Shown piece by piece: positions 34,222 through 42,556 of a stretch of DNA of 64,000 nt. The position numbers and the translations under genes are program-made. Location: the NCBI RefSeq assembly GCF_007741535.1, contig NZ_CP036525.1, forward strand, positions 5,704,001-5,768,000, given 5' to 3'. The DNA comes from Rubripirellula lacrimiformis. GTDB lineage: Bacteria; Planctomycetota; Planctomycetia; Pirellulales; Pirellulaceae. Each line of letters starts with the position of its first letter. Within the stretch, counting starts at the first letter, position 1. The notes below the pieces were generated by a model. It saw only the letters and a list, made by a program, of their open reading frames with translations, was not told the DNA's origin and ran no database searches.

Positions 34222-34782
34222 TTAAGATTTGACCAGCCGGCTGATCGATTTGAATTGTGGGTGGCTAGCGGTTCGGCACCACTGAAACACAGCCGATTCG
34301 AAAGTGGTGATCGTCACACCGGCGCCGGCCATCCAATCGATCGCGGCATCGTGGTCGCGTCCCCCCCGCGCAGCGACCGCTTCGGCAACCACAAAGACTC
34401 GCAATCCCTCGGCCAACAGGTCCAACGCGGTCTGCAGGACACAGATGTGTGTTTCGATTCCTGCGATGACGATCTGGTCGCGGCCTTGGGAACACCACCG
34501 ATCCAGAGCATCACGACAAACGGCAGCCGAGAAATCCAGTTTCTCTTCGGGAGCTGGCAATTGATCTGCCAGCGATTGAACCAAACCGCCCAGCCCCTTG
34601 GGATACTGAACCGTCGCGGCGGCAGGGATGTCCAGAATCTCAGCGGCCTGAACCAAACGCTCCGTCGTGCGAATCACGTTGTCCGCCGACGGGATCGCCG
34701 GCACCAGTTTTTCCTGGATATCGATCACCAGAAGCCCAGACCGGGCGGCGTCCAACAGATGGGGTGAACGTACAGCGGGCAT
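34222..34782 (-). CDS. Isochorismatase-like cysteine hydrolase
   Basis: This is a 186-residue cytoplasmic hydrolase of the isochorismatase/nicotinamidase superfamily, similar in size to YcaC. The catalytic triad is seen as Asp21 (LLVIDIQEKL), Lys81 (EEKLDFSA) and Cys114 (AGIETHICVLQTA), with a cis-peptide-type GIETHI before the Cys. The family hydrolyses amides, carbamates or vinyl ethers, and this subgroup has no firm substrate. It lies between the M28 peptidase and the FmdB-type protein, all on the minus strand, with gaps of 59 bases to the FmdB gene and 240 bases to the peptidase. Confidence 0.88.
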   Translation of the reverse strand: MPAVRSPHLLDAARSGLLVIDIQEKLVPAIPSADNVIRTTERLVQAAEILDIPAAATVQYPKGLGGLVQSLADQLPAPEEKLDFSAAVCRDALDRWCSQGRDQIVIAGIETHICVLQTALDLLAEGLRVFVVAEAVAARGGRDHDAAIDWMAGAGVTITTFESAVFQWCRTASHPQFKSISRLVKS

Positions 34783-34841
34783 CGGGAGAACCTTCCAGCA
34801 AAAACGCGGCTTCGACGGCGACAGAGTTTCCGAAAAACGAT

Positions 34842-35150
34842 CTACGAATCGCCGCCCGTCTTCTTCTTGGCTTTTGCAGGCTTGGCATCCGACGACTTTT
34901 CTTTCGATCCGCTCGACGAACTTTTTTCGCTTTTCGAATCGGCAGCGGCGGCTTTTTTGTATCCTTCGCTGCGATAATCGGTCTGATAGAACCCACTGCC
35001 CTTAAAGACGATGGCCGCCCCGGTTCCAAACTGGCGTTTCAGCTTCAGTTTTTTGCACTCGGGACACTTTTTCAACATCGGGTCATTGATGCCCTGAAAA
35101 ACTTCCAAAGCGTGGCCACAGGCTTCACATTCGTAGTCGTAAGTTGGCAT
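34842..35150 (-). CDS. FmdB-family zinc-ribbon protein
   Basis: This is a 102-residue protein. The N-terminal FmdB/CxxC zinc ribbon begins MPTYDYECEACGH, with Cys8, Cys11, Cys29 and Cys32 as the presumed zinc ligands (CPEC at 29-32). It continues with the family's FKGSGFYQTDY. The C-terminal third is a Lys/Ser/Ala-rich tail (KKAAAADSKSEKSSSSGSK), probably disordered. The original link to formamidase regulation (FmdB) is weak; the function of the family is unknown. The ATG at 35150 is chosen because the family always starts with MP(T/I)Y. Confidence 0.88.
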   Translation of the reverse strand: MPTYDYECEACGHALEVFQGINDPMLKKCPECKKLKLKRQFGTGAAIVFKGSGFYQTDYRSEGYKKAAAADSKSEKSSSSGSKEKSSDAKPAKAKKKTGGDS

Positions 35151-35355
35151 GGAAGTTGATGATACGAAAAAAGGGGGAAAGTTAGGTTGCGAGCGAACAC
35201 CGCCCACCTGGCAAGGTTACATCGCCCGGGCGGGAATGCCTAGTCGAGCCGCGGGCGATCATGGTTTGCGACCCGCAATTTTGTTGATTCCGCCCCCACC
35301 CTTCGTCCGCTGCTGTTCCAATCCGTTGTGGGGGGATCGGGCAGCCAACGGATCC

Positions 35356-35386
35356 CCGGCTTTCCGGGGTACTACCGTGCCTGCGG
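35356..35386. repeat. Single GTAGTACC REP-like element
   Basis: CCCCGGCTTTCCGGGGTACTAC (reverse complement GTAGTACCCCGGAAAGCCGGGG) has the same head as the pair at 244-318, with a CCCCGG/CCGGGG stem. It lies in the 290-base spacer between the FmdB gene and the PQQ-propeller gene. Confidence 0.6.
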
Positions 35387-35439
35387 AAACCCTGCTGATC
35401 TGAACTTCTCATCCTCTCTTCTCTTGTCATCCTGAATCC

Positions 35440-36732
35440 ATGAAACGACTTCCAAACGCCACCGTCGGTCACCGATCCAGACACACTCATTTCTCCGTCC
35501 TGTATGCAGCGGTGTTCACGATCGTAGCGATCGCCAGCGCCGGATCTCCGCTAGCTGCGGTTGCACAGGACTGGAATCAGTGGCGAGGCCCCAATCGGGA
35601 TGGGATCGTTTCGGAAACGCAGCTTCCGACGAAGTTGAAGGGCAACTTGAAACTGCTGTGGCAAAAATCGCTTTCCCCTAGCTACAGCGGCCCTGTCGTT
35701 CGTGACGGCCGGGTATTCACCACCGAAACGATCGACAAGTCGACCGAACGGGTAACCGCCTATGACGTGGAAAGCGGCGATCTGATTTGGACGGTCCAGT
35801 GGGCGGGCGCCGTCAAGATTCCCATGTTCGCGGCCTCCAACGGCGACTGGATCCGTTCGACGCCGGTTTGCAGCAAAAACAACTTGCTGGTTTTGGGCAT
35901 GCGAGACGTATTGGTGTCGCTGGATCCGAGCACCGGCGACGAACAGTGGCGTGTCGATTTTCCGGCGACGATTGGCACCCCGCTGCCGATGTTTGGCGCA
36001 GTCAGTTCACCACTGATTGACGGCGATTCGGTTTACATCCAAACCGGCGGCCCGCTGTGCAAGTTGTCATTGGCCGACGGCACCATCCAATGGAAATCGC
36101 TGTTCGACGACGGCGTCGAAAACCAAGGCGCGTTTTCGAGTCCCACGATCGCGACGATCGCATCCGTTCGGCAATTGGTCGTCCAGACACGAGACGATTT
36201 GTGTGGAGTCGATATGGAATCAGGCGACCCGCTGTGGAAAGAACCGATCGAAAGCTTCCGAGGGATGAACATTTTGACGCCTGTCGTGATCGGCGACCGC
36301 GTATTCACATCGGCGCACAGCGGCCGCGCCCAAATGTTTGAAATTGATCGCGATGACACCGGGCAATGGACGATCGACGAGCTTTGGTCTCAGAAGACTC
36401 AGGCCTACATGTCTTCCCCGATCGTGATCGGAAAGACCATTTATCTGCACGCCAAAAATCAACGTCTGGTGGCTCTGTCGATTGACGATGGGGCCATCCG
36501 TTGGACGAGCGAGCCGTTCGGCAAGTATTGGAGCATGATTGGATCGAAGGATCGATTTCTAGCCTTGGATGAATCCGGCGAACTGTTGCTGGTCGCCGCG
36601 GACGACCAGGAATTCAAGCGGATCGATCAGTACAAGGTCGCCGAGGATTCATGGGCCCACTTGGCGATCGATGGAAACCGGCTGGTCATCCGGGATCTGT
36701 CCGCTTTAAAAGTCTTTGAATTCCAGCAGTAA
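35440..36732 (+). CDS. PQQ-binding-like beta-propeller protein, exported
   Basis: This is a 430-residue protein with an N-terminal signal region (FSVLYAAVFTIVAIASAG) and a beta-propeller made of PQQ-like (quinoprotein alcohol dehydrogenase) repeats. Repeats start with DWNQWRGPNRDGIVSETQLP, a phrase common in planctomycete secreted PQQ-propeller proteins. Recurrent blades read like VTAYDVESGDLIWTVQW, LVSLDPSTGDEQWRVDF and LVALSIDDGAIRWTSEP. There is no dehydrogenase active site or BamB lipobox, so it is more likely a scaffold or binding protein. Its partners are unknown. The closest family role, BamB in outer-membrane assembly, is not supported here. Confidence 0.85.
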   Translation: MKRLPNATVGHRSRHTHFSVLYAAVFTIVAIASAGSPLAAVAQDWNQWRGPNRDGIVSETQLPTKLKGNLKLLWQKSLSPSYSGPVVRDGRVFTTETIDKSTERVTAYDVESGDLIWTVQWAGAVKIPMFAASNGDWIRSTPVCSKNNLLVLGMRDVLVSLDPSTGDEQWRVDFPATIGTPLPMFGAVSSPLIDGDSVYIQTGGPLCKLSLADGTIQWKSLFDDGVENQGAFSSPTIATIASVRQLVVQTRDDLCGVDMESGDPLWKEPIESFRGMNILTPVVIGDRVFTSAHSGRAQMFEIDRDDTGQWTIDELWSQKTQAYMSSPIVIGKTIYLHAKNQRLVALSIDDGAIRWTSEPFGKYWSMIGSKDRFLALDESGELLLVAADDQEFKRIDQYKVAEDSWAHLAIDGNRLVIRDLSALKVFEFQQ

Positions 36733-37075
36733 AACCACCCGCGGCACAGCCCCCAACCAGCGGCAACCCAGCCACGTTTGTGGGGCGACAGGGTGTCAGT
36801 GAATGTCGCCCAAACGGTCGCCGGACACCACGCAGCCCGATCGAGCAACCGGTTCGCTGCGCCGAGTCTTCGGCGGTGGCAGTCAGCCGCTGGCCACCAC
36901 GCTAGCAGGCGACGTGGTCAACGTTGCCAGAGGTTTTCAGCCGCCGGATCCCTTTGCGGTTCTTTCAGGACACGATCCACGGTTATACTTCTGGATTAGA
37001 CAGCGGGACGCAAAGTTATCGATGATGACGCACCACGGGGCCCGCCCGGGTCGCCGACGGATGGGATGATTCACA
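36733..37075. other. Intergenic region before the PDZ-protein gene
   Basis: No gene or RNA is recognised. A GC-rich imperfect palindrome (CCGCTGGCCACCACG near 36889-36903) lies in the middle. AT-rich sequence just before the next gene (GGTTATACTTCTGGATTAGACAG near 36980) could hold its promoter. Confidence 0.4.
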
Positions 37076-38365
37076 GTGCAAAATGAACCGTATGGATTGC
37101 CGCGATTTCGATTGTCCCTGGATCGATTGGCGCTGGATCGATTGCCGCTGAATCGATTGCCGCTGAATCGATTGCCGCTGAATCGATTCCACCGGCGTCG
37201 TTCGGGTTCGGGCCGATCGTGTTCGCCATCGCTGATCCACCCCATCGCGATCATGGCACTGGTTTTGTGCGGAACGATCGCACAGGCCGACGAACCTTCG
37301 GACAAGCCGCAAGTCTCAGACGGCCGCGCCGAAGGCACGGTCGCCTACTGGGTCACCCAACTGAACAGCGACCAATATTTGCGCCGCGAAACAGCCTGTC
37401 AAAAATTGGCCGAAGCTGGTCCCAAGGCGGTCGATGACTTGATCGCGGTGATGAAAAGCGGCGAACTGGAAACGGTCGAAAGAGCGTCCGATGTGCTGAC
37501 TCGGATTGCGATGGCCAACCTGCCGTCCGAAGACGGCGGGACATGGGACAAGTTGAACCAGCTGGAAACCGAAACCGTCGGCCGGGCCGCATCACGTGCT
37601 CAGTCGGCGATCGAAGAGATTCGGAAACAGCGATCCGCGCAGGCCAGGGTGGAACTGCAAGCCGCCGGTGTCTTCGTTGGACTGGACGAATTTGTCATCC
37701 GCGCGATCAGCCAACCGCGACTGATGGTACAGATCGACGAGAAGTGGCAGGGCGATGCGAAATCACTGCAGTGGCTAAGTTGGCTCGATGGAATCGAGAA
37801 CGCTCGCATCAAAGGTCCTGCGGTTCGTTCCGATGTGCTGGCTCAAGTGACCAACGTTCCTGAATTGAAATCGATGGCGATTGTCGACGGCACCGTCGAT
37901 GACGAAGTGATGGAAGCATTGCTGGCGATGAAGCCCATCAATGTGCTGGAATTTCGATACGTCCCGCTGACCGACCAACAGGGCGACCAGATTACTAAGA
38001 TTCCCGTTCGTGTTTCGCTGAACTTGATGGGGACCGGGATCAGTTCGGAAAAAGCAACGGCAATGCAGGAAGCCACGCCCGGTCTACAGATCGATCATCG
38101 CCAAGGCGGATTCCTGGGGGTGACCTGCCAGGATTCATTTGACGTGTGCGAGATCAGCGGCGTGGTCGCCAAAAGTGCGGCCGAAGAAGCCGGACTGATC
38201 CGCGGTGACATCATTGTCAAAGTGGACGACACCGAAGTCACACGTTTCAAAGATCTGCAGAATGCGATCAACCGACACGTGCCCGGCGACGCTGTAAAAA
38301 TCATGTTCCGACGTGCGGAAACCGTCAAAACCGTCTCGCCAATCTTGCGAAAGTTCCAAGACTAG
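37076..38365 (+). CDS. PDZ-domain protein with short N-terminal repeats, unknown function
   Basis: This is a 429-residue protein. After a GTG start at 37076 the N-terminus is unusual: five 15-bp repeats (37118-37192) encode LDRLA, LDRLP, LNRLP, LNRLP and LNRFH. A basic stretch and a hydrophobic signal-like segment (LIHPIAIMALVLCGTIAQA, ~52-71) follow. The region 85-180 looks like a HEAT-type helical repeat (LNSDQYLRRETACQKLAEAG..LIAVMKSGELETVERASDVL). The middle has Leu-rich strand/helix pattern. The C-terminus is a PDZ domain (FLGVTCQDSFDVCEISGV..GLIRGDIIVKVDDTEV..RHVPGD). If ATG 37253 were the start the repeats would be untranslated, but then the signal peptide would lack its basic region. 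It overlaps mutY by one base. Confidence 0.75.
   Translation: MQNEPYGLPRFRLSLDRLALDRLPLNRLPLNRLPLNRFHRRRSGSGRSCSPSLIHPIAIMALVLCGTIAQADEPSDKPQVSDGRAEGTVAYWVTQLNSDQYLRRETACQKLAEAGPKAVDDLIAVMKSGELETVERASDVLTRIAMANLPSEDGGTWDKLNQLETETVGRAASRAQSAIEEIRKQRSAQARVELQAAGVFVGLDEFVIRAISQPRLMVQIDEKWQGDAKSLQWLSWLDGIENARIKGPAVRSDVLAQVTNVPELKSMAIVDGTVDDEVMEALLAMKPINVLEFRYVPLTDQQGDQITKIPVRVSLNLMGTGISSEKATAMQEATPGLQIDHRQGGFLGVTCQDSFDVCEISGVVAKSAAEEAGLIRGDIIVKVDDTEVTRFKDLQNAINRHVPGDAVKIMFRRAETVKTVSPILRKFQD
37118..37192. repeat. 15-bp minisatellite, five units
   Basis: Unit CTGAATCGATTGCCG with variants CTGGATCGATTGGCG, CTGGATCGATTGCCG and a diverged last unit. Because the unit is a multiple of three, copy-number change keeps frame. 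ATCGAT sites recur in each unit. Confidence 0.85.
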
Positions 38366-39561
38366 TGAATCGCAAAACGGACGGGAGTTCAGGGGCAAAA
38401 TCCAGCAAGCCAAACGGTGTCGCCGGCAAAGTCACAGTTGGCGAAATCCAGCACGACAATGCTTGGCAGGATGCCCGGTGGCGTGGGCGAGTGCGCACAT
38501 CGCTGGCGAAGTGGTTTGGCCAGCACGCCCGCACTTTGCCATGGCGAACCGACCCGATCGCGTATCGTGTCTGGGTCAGCGAGGTGATGCTGCAACAGAC
38601 ACAGGTCGCGACGGTGCTACCGTACTTTGACCGTTTCATGAAATTGTTCCCCACCGTGACGGCGCTGGCGGACGCGGACGAACAGGACTTGATGAAACAG
38701 TGGGAAGGCCTTGGTTATTACCGTCGGGCTAGATCGATGCACGCGGCCGCAAAAAAGATCGTCGACGAACATGATGGAAAGTTCCCTGAGTCGTTCGACG
38801 ATGTCTTAGCGTTACCCGGAATCGGTCGTTACACGGCCGGTGCGATCCTGTCGATTGCACGTGATCAGCGGCATCCCATTTTGGAAGGGAACACGGTGCG
38901 AGTTTTCAGTCGCTGGATCGCACTTCGCGATGATGTAACATCGACGCCGGCGAACCGCTTGCTGTGGGAAGTCGCCGAGGCGATGCTGCCGCCGGCAACC
39001 GGGCGACAAGTGTCCGCAGGCACATTCAATCAGGCCGCCATGGAATTGGGCGCGTTGATCTGCACACCCAAGGCGCCCAAATGCGACCAATGCCCGGTCG
39101 CCAAGACCTGCCGCGCCCATGCCGGTGGATGGGAACTCGAAATCCCCGGCAAAGTATCCAAGACGGTCTACGAAAGCCGGACTGAATTTGCGTTTGTGGT
39201 TCGCAAACAGGCAAAGAAAAAGCTGCCGGCGACCTTTCTGATGCGGCCCATTCCGGCCGGTTCGCGTTGGGCCGGTTTGTGGGACTTCCCACGCACGATC
39301 CAGCGGTCGCTTGATTCGCCACAGGCCGCCGCCGCGGAACTGGCCCCCGAACTTGGATCCATCATCGAACCGGCCGCTACCTTGACCACGATCAAACACG
39401 CGGTCACCAAATATCGAATTGCGTTGCACGTCCACGGAGGCGATTTGCCAGCGGGCAGCCCGCCCCCCCCACCGCCGTGGGAATATGTCACGTTGGACCA
39501 GATGGCTGAATTGCCGCTAAGCGTCACGGGACGCCGGATCGCAAAATTGTTGGCTGGTTAA
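38365..39561 (+). CDS. mutY: A/G-specific adenine glycosylase
   Basis: This is a 398-residue base-excision repair enzyme that removes adenine opposite 8-oxoguanine. The HhH-GPD domain begins near LAKWFGQHARTLPWR. The catalytic Glu is Glu73 in SEVMLQQTQV. HhH motif LPGIGRYTAGAI is at 150-161. The Fe-S cluster cysteines are in CTPKAPKCDQCPVAKTC (C-x6-C-x2-C-x5-C). The C-terminal NUDIX-like domain recognises 8-oxoG. The residue matching the second catalytic Asp (E. coli Asp138, 'ILDGN') is Glu174 here (PILEGNTVRV). The N-terminal ~40 residues are an extra basic extension. It starts with GTG overlapping the previous stop by one base (38365). Confidence 0.92.
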   Translation: MNRKTDGSSGAKSSKPNGVAGKVTVGEIQHDNAWQDARWRGRVRTSLAKWFGQHARTLPWRTDPIAYRVWVSEVMLQQTQVATVLPYFDRFMKLFPTVTALADADEQDLMKQWEGLGYYRRARSMHAAAKKIVDEHDGKFPESFDDVLALPGIGRYTAGAILSIARDQRHPILEGNTVRVFSRWIALRDDVTSTPANRLLWEVAEAMLPPATGRQVSAGTFNQAAMELGALICTPKAPKCDQCPVAKTCRAHAGGWELEIPGKVSKTVYESRTEFAFVVRKQAKKKLPATFLMRPIPAGSRWAGLWDFPRTIQRSLDSPQAAAAELAPELGSIIEPAATLTTIKHAVTKYRIALHVHGGDLPAGSPPPPPPWEYVTLDQMAELPLSVTGRRIAKLLAG

Positions 39562-39601
39562 TTGGGCCTACCTGATCAGCAAACACCAGCGGTTTGTCAG
39601 C

Positions 39602-39607
39602 TATAAT
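39602..39607 (+). promoter_or_regulatory. Perfect -10-like TATAAT upstream of the peroxidase gene
   Basis: TATAAT at 39602-39607 lies 135 bases before the ATG of the di-haem peroxidase gene. No good -35 hexamer is seen at the standard spacing, so this may be coincidental or an extended -10/alternative promoter. Low confidence. Confidence 0.3.
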
Positions 39608-39741
39608 CAACGGTGGATGGACTGCCACCCGCCTGACCAACCCATTGGACAGACACCGCATGGTTGCTGTGCATTTCGCGCGGTGGTCTGGCCCCCCCAA
39701 AAAATATCCCGCAACTGTATCCCACCTGACGAGTCGATTTC

Positions 39742-41010
39742 ATGCCGCGATGTAAACAACCGATCCTTGGTACCTTGATTCTAGGCGGCGCTGGACTGCT
39801 GTTCGGCGGGCCGATGTCGTCGCCATGCCCAGCCCAGTCCGATTCAACCTCGAAATCCAACCAAGTCACCCTCGGCGATGCCGAATTGACCGCTGGGATT
39901 CCAGGGTTCGGATTGCTGACCGACGCGCAACTGAACCGATGGCTGGATGACCCTGCCAATCACGAAACGTTGCAGATCAAATTGCCCAAGGGTCTGGATG
40001 CCGCATCGGCGAACATCTCCATCCCCGACGACAACCCGATGACCCGGGCCAAGATCGAACTTGGACGACAACTTTATTTTGACGAACGTTTGTCTTCGGA
40101 TAACACCATTTCGTGTGCGTCATGTCACGACCCGGCACAGGGCTGGGGCGCAGAGATGCGTTTCGGCGTCGGCGTTCGCGGACAAGAAGGTGGTCGCAAT
40201 TCACCAGTCGCGTACAACCGCATCCTTAGCAAGGCGCAGTTCTGGGACGGGCGTGCCGATTCGCTCGAAGATCAGGCCGTCGGTCCGATTGCCAACAGCA
40301 TCGAAATGGGCAACACCCACGAAGCCAGCGTGGCGACCATCGCTAAGATCCCCGGATACAAGCTGCAGTTCGAAAAGATCTTTCACGACGGCGTCCATAT
40401 CGACAACGTCGGGAAAGCCTTGGCGACCTTCGAACGCGCAATTGTCACCGGGTTGATGCCCTACGATGCCTACGACCAACTGGCAAAGTTCGAGAAAACG
40501 TTCGCCGAAGACCTGGAATACTTGGACGAAGAACCCGAACTGAAAGCCAAGTATGACGTGCTGAAGGCCGAGGCTGCAGCGATGCCGATGTCGGAATCGG
40601 CCCAGCGTGGCATGACGCTGTTCTCAGGCAAGGCGAACTGCACTGCCTGTCACGCCGGTGCCAACTTTACCGACGAACAGTATCACAACCTGGGCGTCGG
40701 GATGGACGTGGCAGAACCCGATCTCGGTCGATTTGAAATCAGCCGCGAAGAAAAAGACAAAGGTGCCTTCAAGACCCCCACGCTTCGCAACATCGTTTTC
40801 ACTGCACCCTACATGCACGACGGCAGCCAGGCCACGTTAGAAGAAGTCGTGGAGTGGTACAACAAAGGCGGTCACAAGAACGAGTACCTGAGCGACAAGA
40901 TGAAGGTACTGAATCTGACCGACGACGAAAAAGCGGACTTGATCGCTTTCATGATCGAAGGTCTGACGGGTGAATTCCCCTACGTCAGCCAAGCTCGGTT
41001 GCCGCAGTAA
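39742..41010 (+). CDS. Di-haem cytochrome c peroxidase/MauG-family protein
   Basis: This is a 422-residue exported c-type cytochrome. A signal peptide (PILGTLILGGAGLLFGG) comes first. Two CxxCH haem-binding motifs are seen: CASCH at 125-129 (low-potential, peroxidatic domain) and CTACH at about 300-304. The family order 'LGRQLYFDERLSSDNTISCASCH', 'GRNSPVAYN', FWDGRADSLEDQA, and GAFKTPTLRNI..APYMHDGS supports CcpA/MauG. Substrate is most likely H2O2, acting in the periplasm, though planctomycetes have many such paralogues with unclear roles. It is a single gene followed by a terminator, divergent in function from its neighbours. Confidence 0.9.
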   Translation: MPRCKQPILGTLILGGAGLLFGGPMSSPCPAQSDSTSKSNQVTLGDAELTAGIPGFGLLTDAQLNRWLDDPANHETLQIKLPKGLDAASANISIPDDNPMTRAKIELGRQLYFDERLSSDNTISCASCHDPAQGWGAEMRFGVGVRGQEGGRNSPVAYNRILSKAQFWDGRADSLEDQAVGPIANSIEMGNTHEASVATIAKIPGYKLQFEKIFHDGVHIDNVGKALATFERAIVTGLMPYDAYDQLAKFEKTFAEDLEYLDEEPELKAKYDVLKAEAAAMPMSESAQRGMTLFSGKANCTACHAGANFTDEQYHNLGVGMDVAEPDLGRFEISREEKDKGAFKTPTLRNIVFTAPYMHDGSQATLEEVVEWYNKGGHKNEYLSDKMKVLNLTDDEKADLIAFMIEGLTGEFPYVSQARLPQ

Positions 41011-41036
41011 AATCAACCGACCATCACATCACGAAA

Positions 41037-41071
41037 AAAAGGCCGGGGCGCTAAACACGTCCGGGCCTTTT
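41037..41071 (+). terminator. Rho-independent terminator after the peroxidase gene
   Basis: AAAAGGCCGGGGCG pairs with CGTCCGGGCCTTTT around a short loop (one mismatch and one G-T pair), 26 bases after the stop. The T-run TTTT and AAAA on the other side allow it to act in both directions, which suits its place between convergent peroxidase and dps genes. Confidence 0.8.
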
Positions 41072-41163
41072 GCGTTTTGCACTTTCGATCCGTGTCTCGA
41101 TCAACGGTTCGATCGTGGTTCGGCGATCCGCCAATGGCATCACCGTCGACATAGCAACAGCGA

Positions 41164-41634
41164 CTATTCCTGTGCCTGCAACATCCACAGGTGCTTTTCC
41201 AGACTGCTGCTGATTCCGATCAACAAGTCTTCGCTAATCGGGTCCAGATCACCGACGACCTCGATCCCCGATCGCAGCCCGGCAATGGTGGTAGCAAGCG
41301 CATCGGACACACTGGTGATGGTGGAATCGACCGTCTGAAAACCACTGGCGTATTCGGCAAGTTCGGAGTGGCCGGCGATCGTTTTGACTCGGCCGTCGGG
41401 CGCAATGCCGATCGTCACAATCCGTTCTGCAACTTCGTCGGATCCCATGCGGGCGGATTCGATGATCAGATCCAACTGTTCGTGGACGCTCAGAAAATTC
41501 CGACCCAAAACGTTCCAGTGTGCTTGTTTACCGACCAACGCCAAATCGATCAGATTGTAGAGCGATTTCTGCAGCGCTTCGGCGACGGGGCCCTGCTTGT
41601 CTTCGGAAAGAATGCTGCGTTTGAACGAACTCAT
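41164..41634 (-). CDS. Dps-family ferritin-like DNA-protection protein
   Basis: This is a 156-residue four-helix-bundle protein of the Dps family, which stores iron with H2O2 as oxidant and can shield DNA. The diagnostic ferroxidase sequence is seen in helix B (KQAHWNVLGRNFLSVHEQLD), followed by DEVAERIVTIG, with the C-terminal EKHLWMLQAQ. It matches Dps better than bacterioferritin because the ferroxidase residues lie between subunits. It lies convergent to a di-haem peroxidase gene, which would also handle peroxide. An in-frame upstream start at 41679 is less likely. Confidence 0.9.
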   Translation of the reverse strand: MSSFKRSILSEDKQGPVAEALQKSLYNLIDLALVGKQAHWNVLGRNFLSVHEQLDLIIESARMGSDEVAERIVTIGIAPDGRVKTIAGHSELAEYASGFQTVDSTITSVSDALATTIAGLRSGIEVVGDLDPISEDLLIGISSSLEKHLWMLQAQE

Positions 41635-41815
41635 CAACGGGAACTCCGGTAGTTGGCAAGCGATTGGCAGGTTGTCCAATCGCTACGAAACAGATTAAGA
41701 CGGGCGGAATAGGCATTCGTTGCGCTGCACAGCAGCAACCCCGGCATTCCCCCGCACCATCGTGTACCTAGCGAAAACGATGCCAAAGGTTGGAAATTCC
41801 ACGAAGCAATCGTTG

Positions 41816-42556
41816 CTAAATCAGATCTCGAAGCGACTTCATCGCCAACGGTTCTTTCGTTGCGAAGGGTTCGCCGTAGCGGCGATTGATCAAGCGGCCC
41901 CAATTGGCGGCTTCGTAGTGCAATTGGTCGATCATCGTTGGCGGATCGGTGGGTCTGCCTTGAACAAACTGACTGTCGTAAGCCAGGATCGACGCCAACT
42001 TGGCGTCCCAATGGTCACTGATGTCAACGATCCAATCCGGATCGACGGCGATTCGCAGATGGATACAGAAGTAGTAATAGATGCGTTCAGGATGGAACCG
42101 CTGGCCCGGCATGTCGGTCTTGCTAAGCTTTGCCCAAAACCGCGCGGCTTCGATCAAGTCGGTGGCGGCAACATGGTCCGGGTGTGCATCGTTCCAGTAC
42201 GGTGCAAAGATCCAACGCGGTCGCAGGATCCGAAAATAGCTGGCCACCAATTGGCGAGCGTCCAGCGTGTGGACCAATTTTCGATTGGTCAGCCCCGCAT
42301 TGCCGCGCCAAGTCAGATTCAAAGCCTCGGTCGCGACGCTGGTTTCTTGACGGCGAATCGCTTCGCTGCCGTGCGGTGTTGGTTCACCGGTGGTCAGATC
42401 TAGCACACCCACTCGCATGCCTTCGTGAATCATCTTGGCGATCGTGCCCCCCATGCCAAGTTCGGCGTCGTCCGGATGGGGTGCAATGACCAACATGTCG
42501 AGCGGTTCGATCGCGGGCAGGTCGGCGGGCGATTCGGTGTGAATGGGGATGGTCAT
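41816..42556 (-). CDS. bshB1: PIG-L-family deacetylase, BshB1-like
   Basis: This is a 246-residue zinc deacetylase of the PIG-L/LmbE family. Zinc residues are in APHPDDAELGMGGT (HPDD) and HPDHVAAT. Matches to bacillithiol GlcNAc-malate deacetylase BshB1 extend along the protein: 'DLTTGEPTPHGS', 'RPRWIFAPYWNDAHPDH', 'RIYYYFC', 'DPDWIVDISDHWDAKLASILAYDSQF' and INRRYGEPFATKEPL. Such an enzyme deacetylates GlcNAc-malate in bacillithiol biosynthesis. BshA and BshC are not in the window, so bacillithiol production is inferred. The start codon overlaps the IMPase stop by 4 bases. Confidence 0.82.
   Translation of the reverse strand: MTIPIHTESPADLPAIEPLDMLVIAPHPDDAELGMGGTIAKMIHEGMRVGVLDLTTGEPTPHGSEAIRRQETSVATEALNLTWRGNAGLTNRKLVHTLDARQLVASYFRILRPRWIFAPYWNDAHPDHVAATDLIEAARFWAKLSKTDMPGQRFHPERIYYYFCIHLRIAVDPDWIVDISDHWDAKLASILAYDSQFVQGRPTDPPTMIDQLHYEAANWGRLINRRYGEPFATKEPLAMKSLRDLI

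Noticed and set aside
36733-37075. A small gene or RNA in the spacer
   Set aside because: Only weak inverted repeats are present; no conserved motif.
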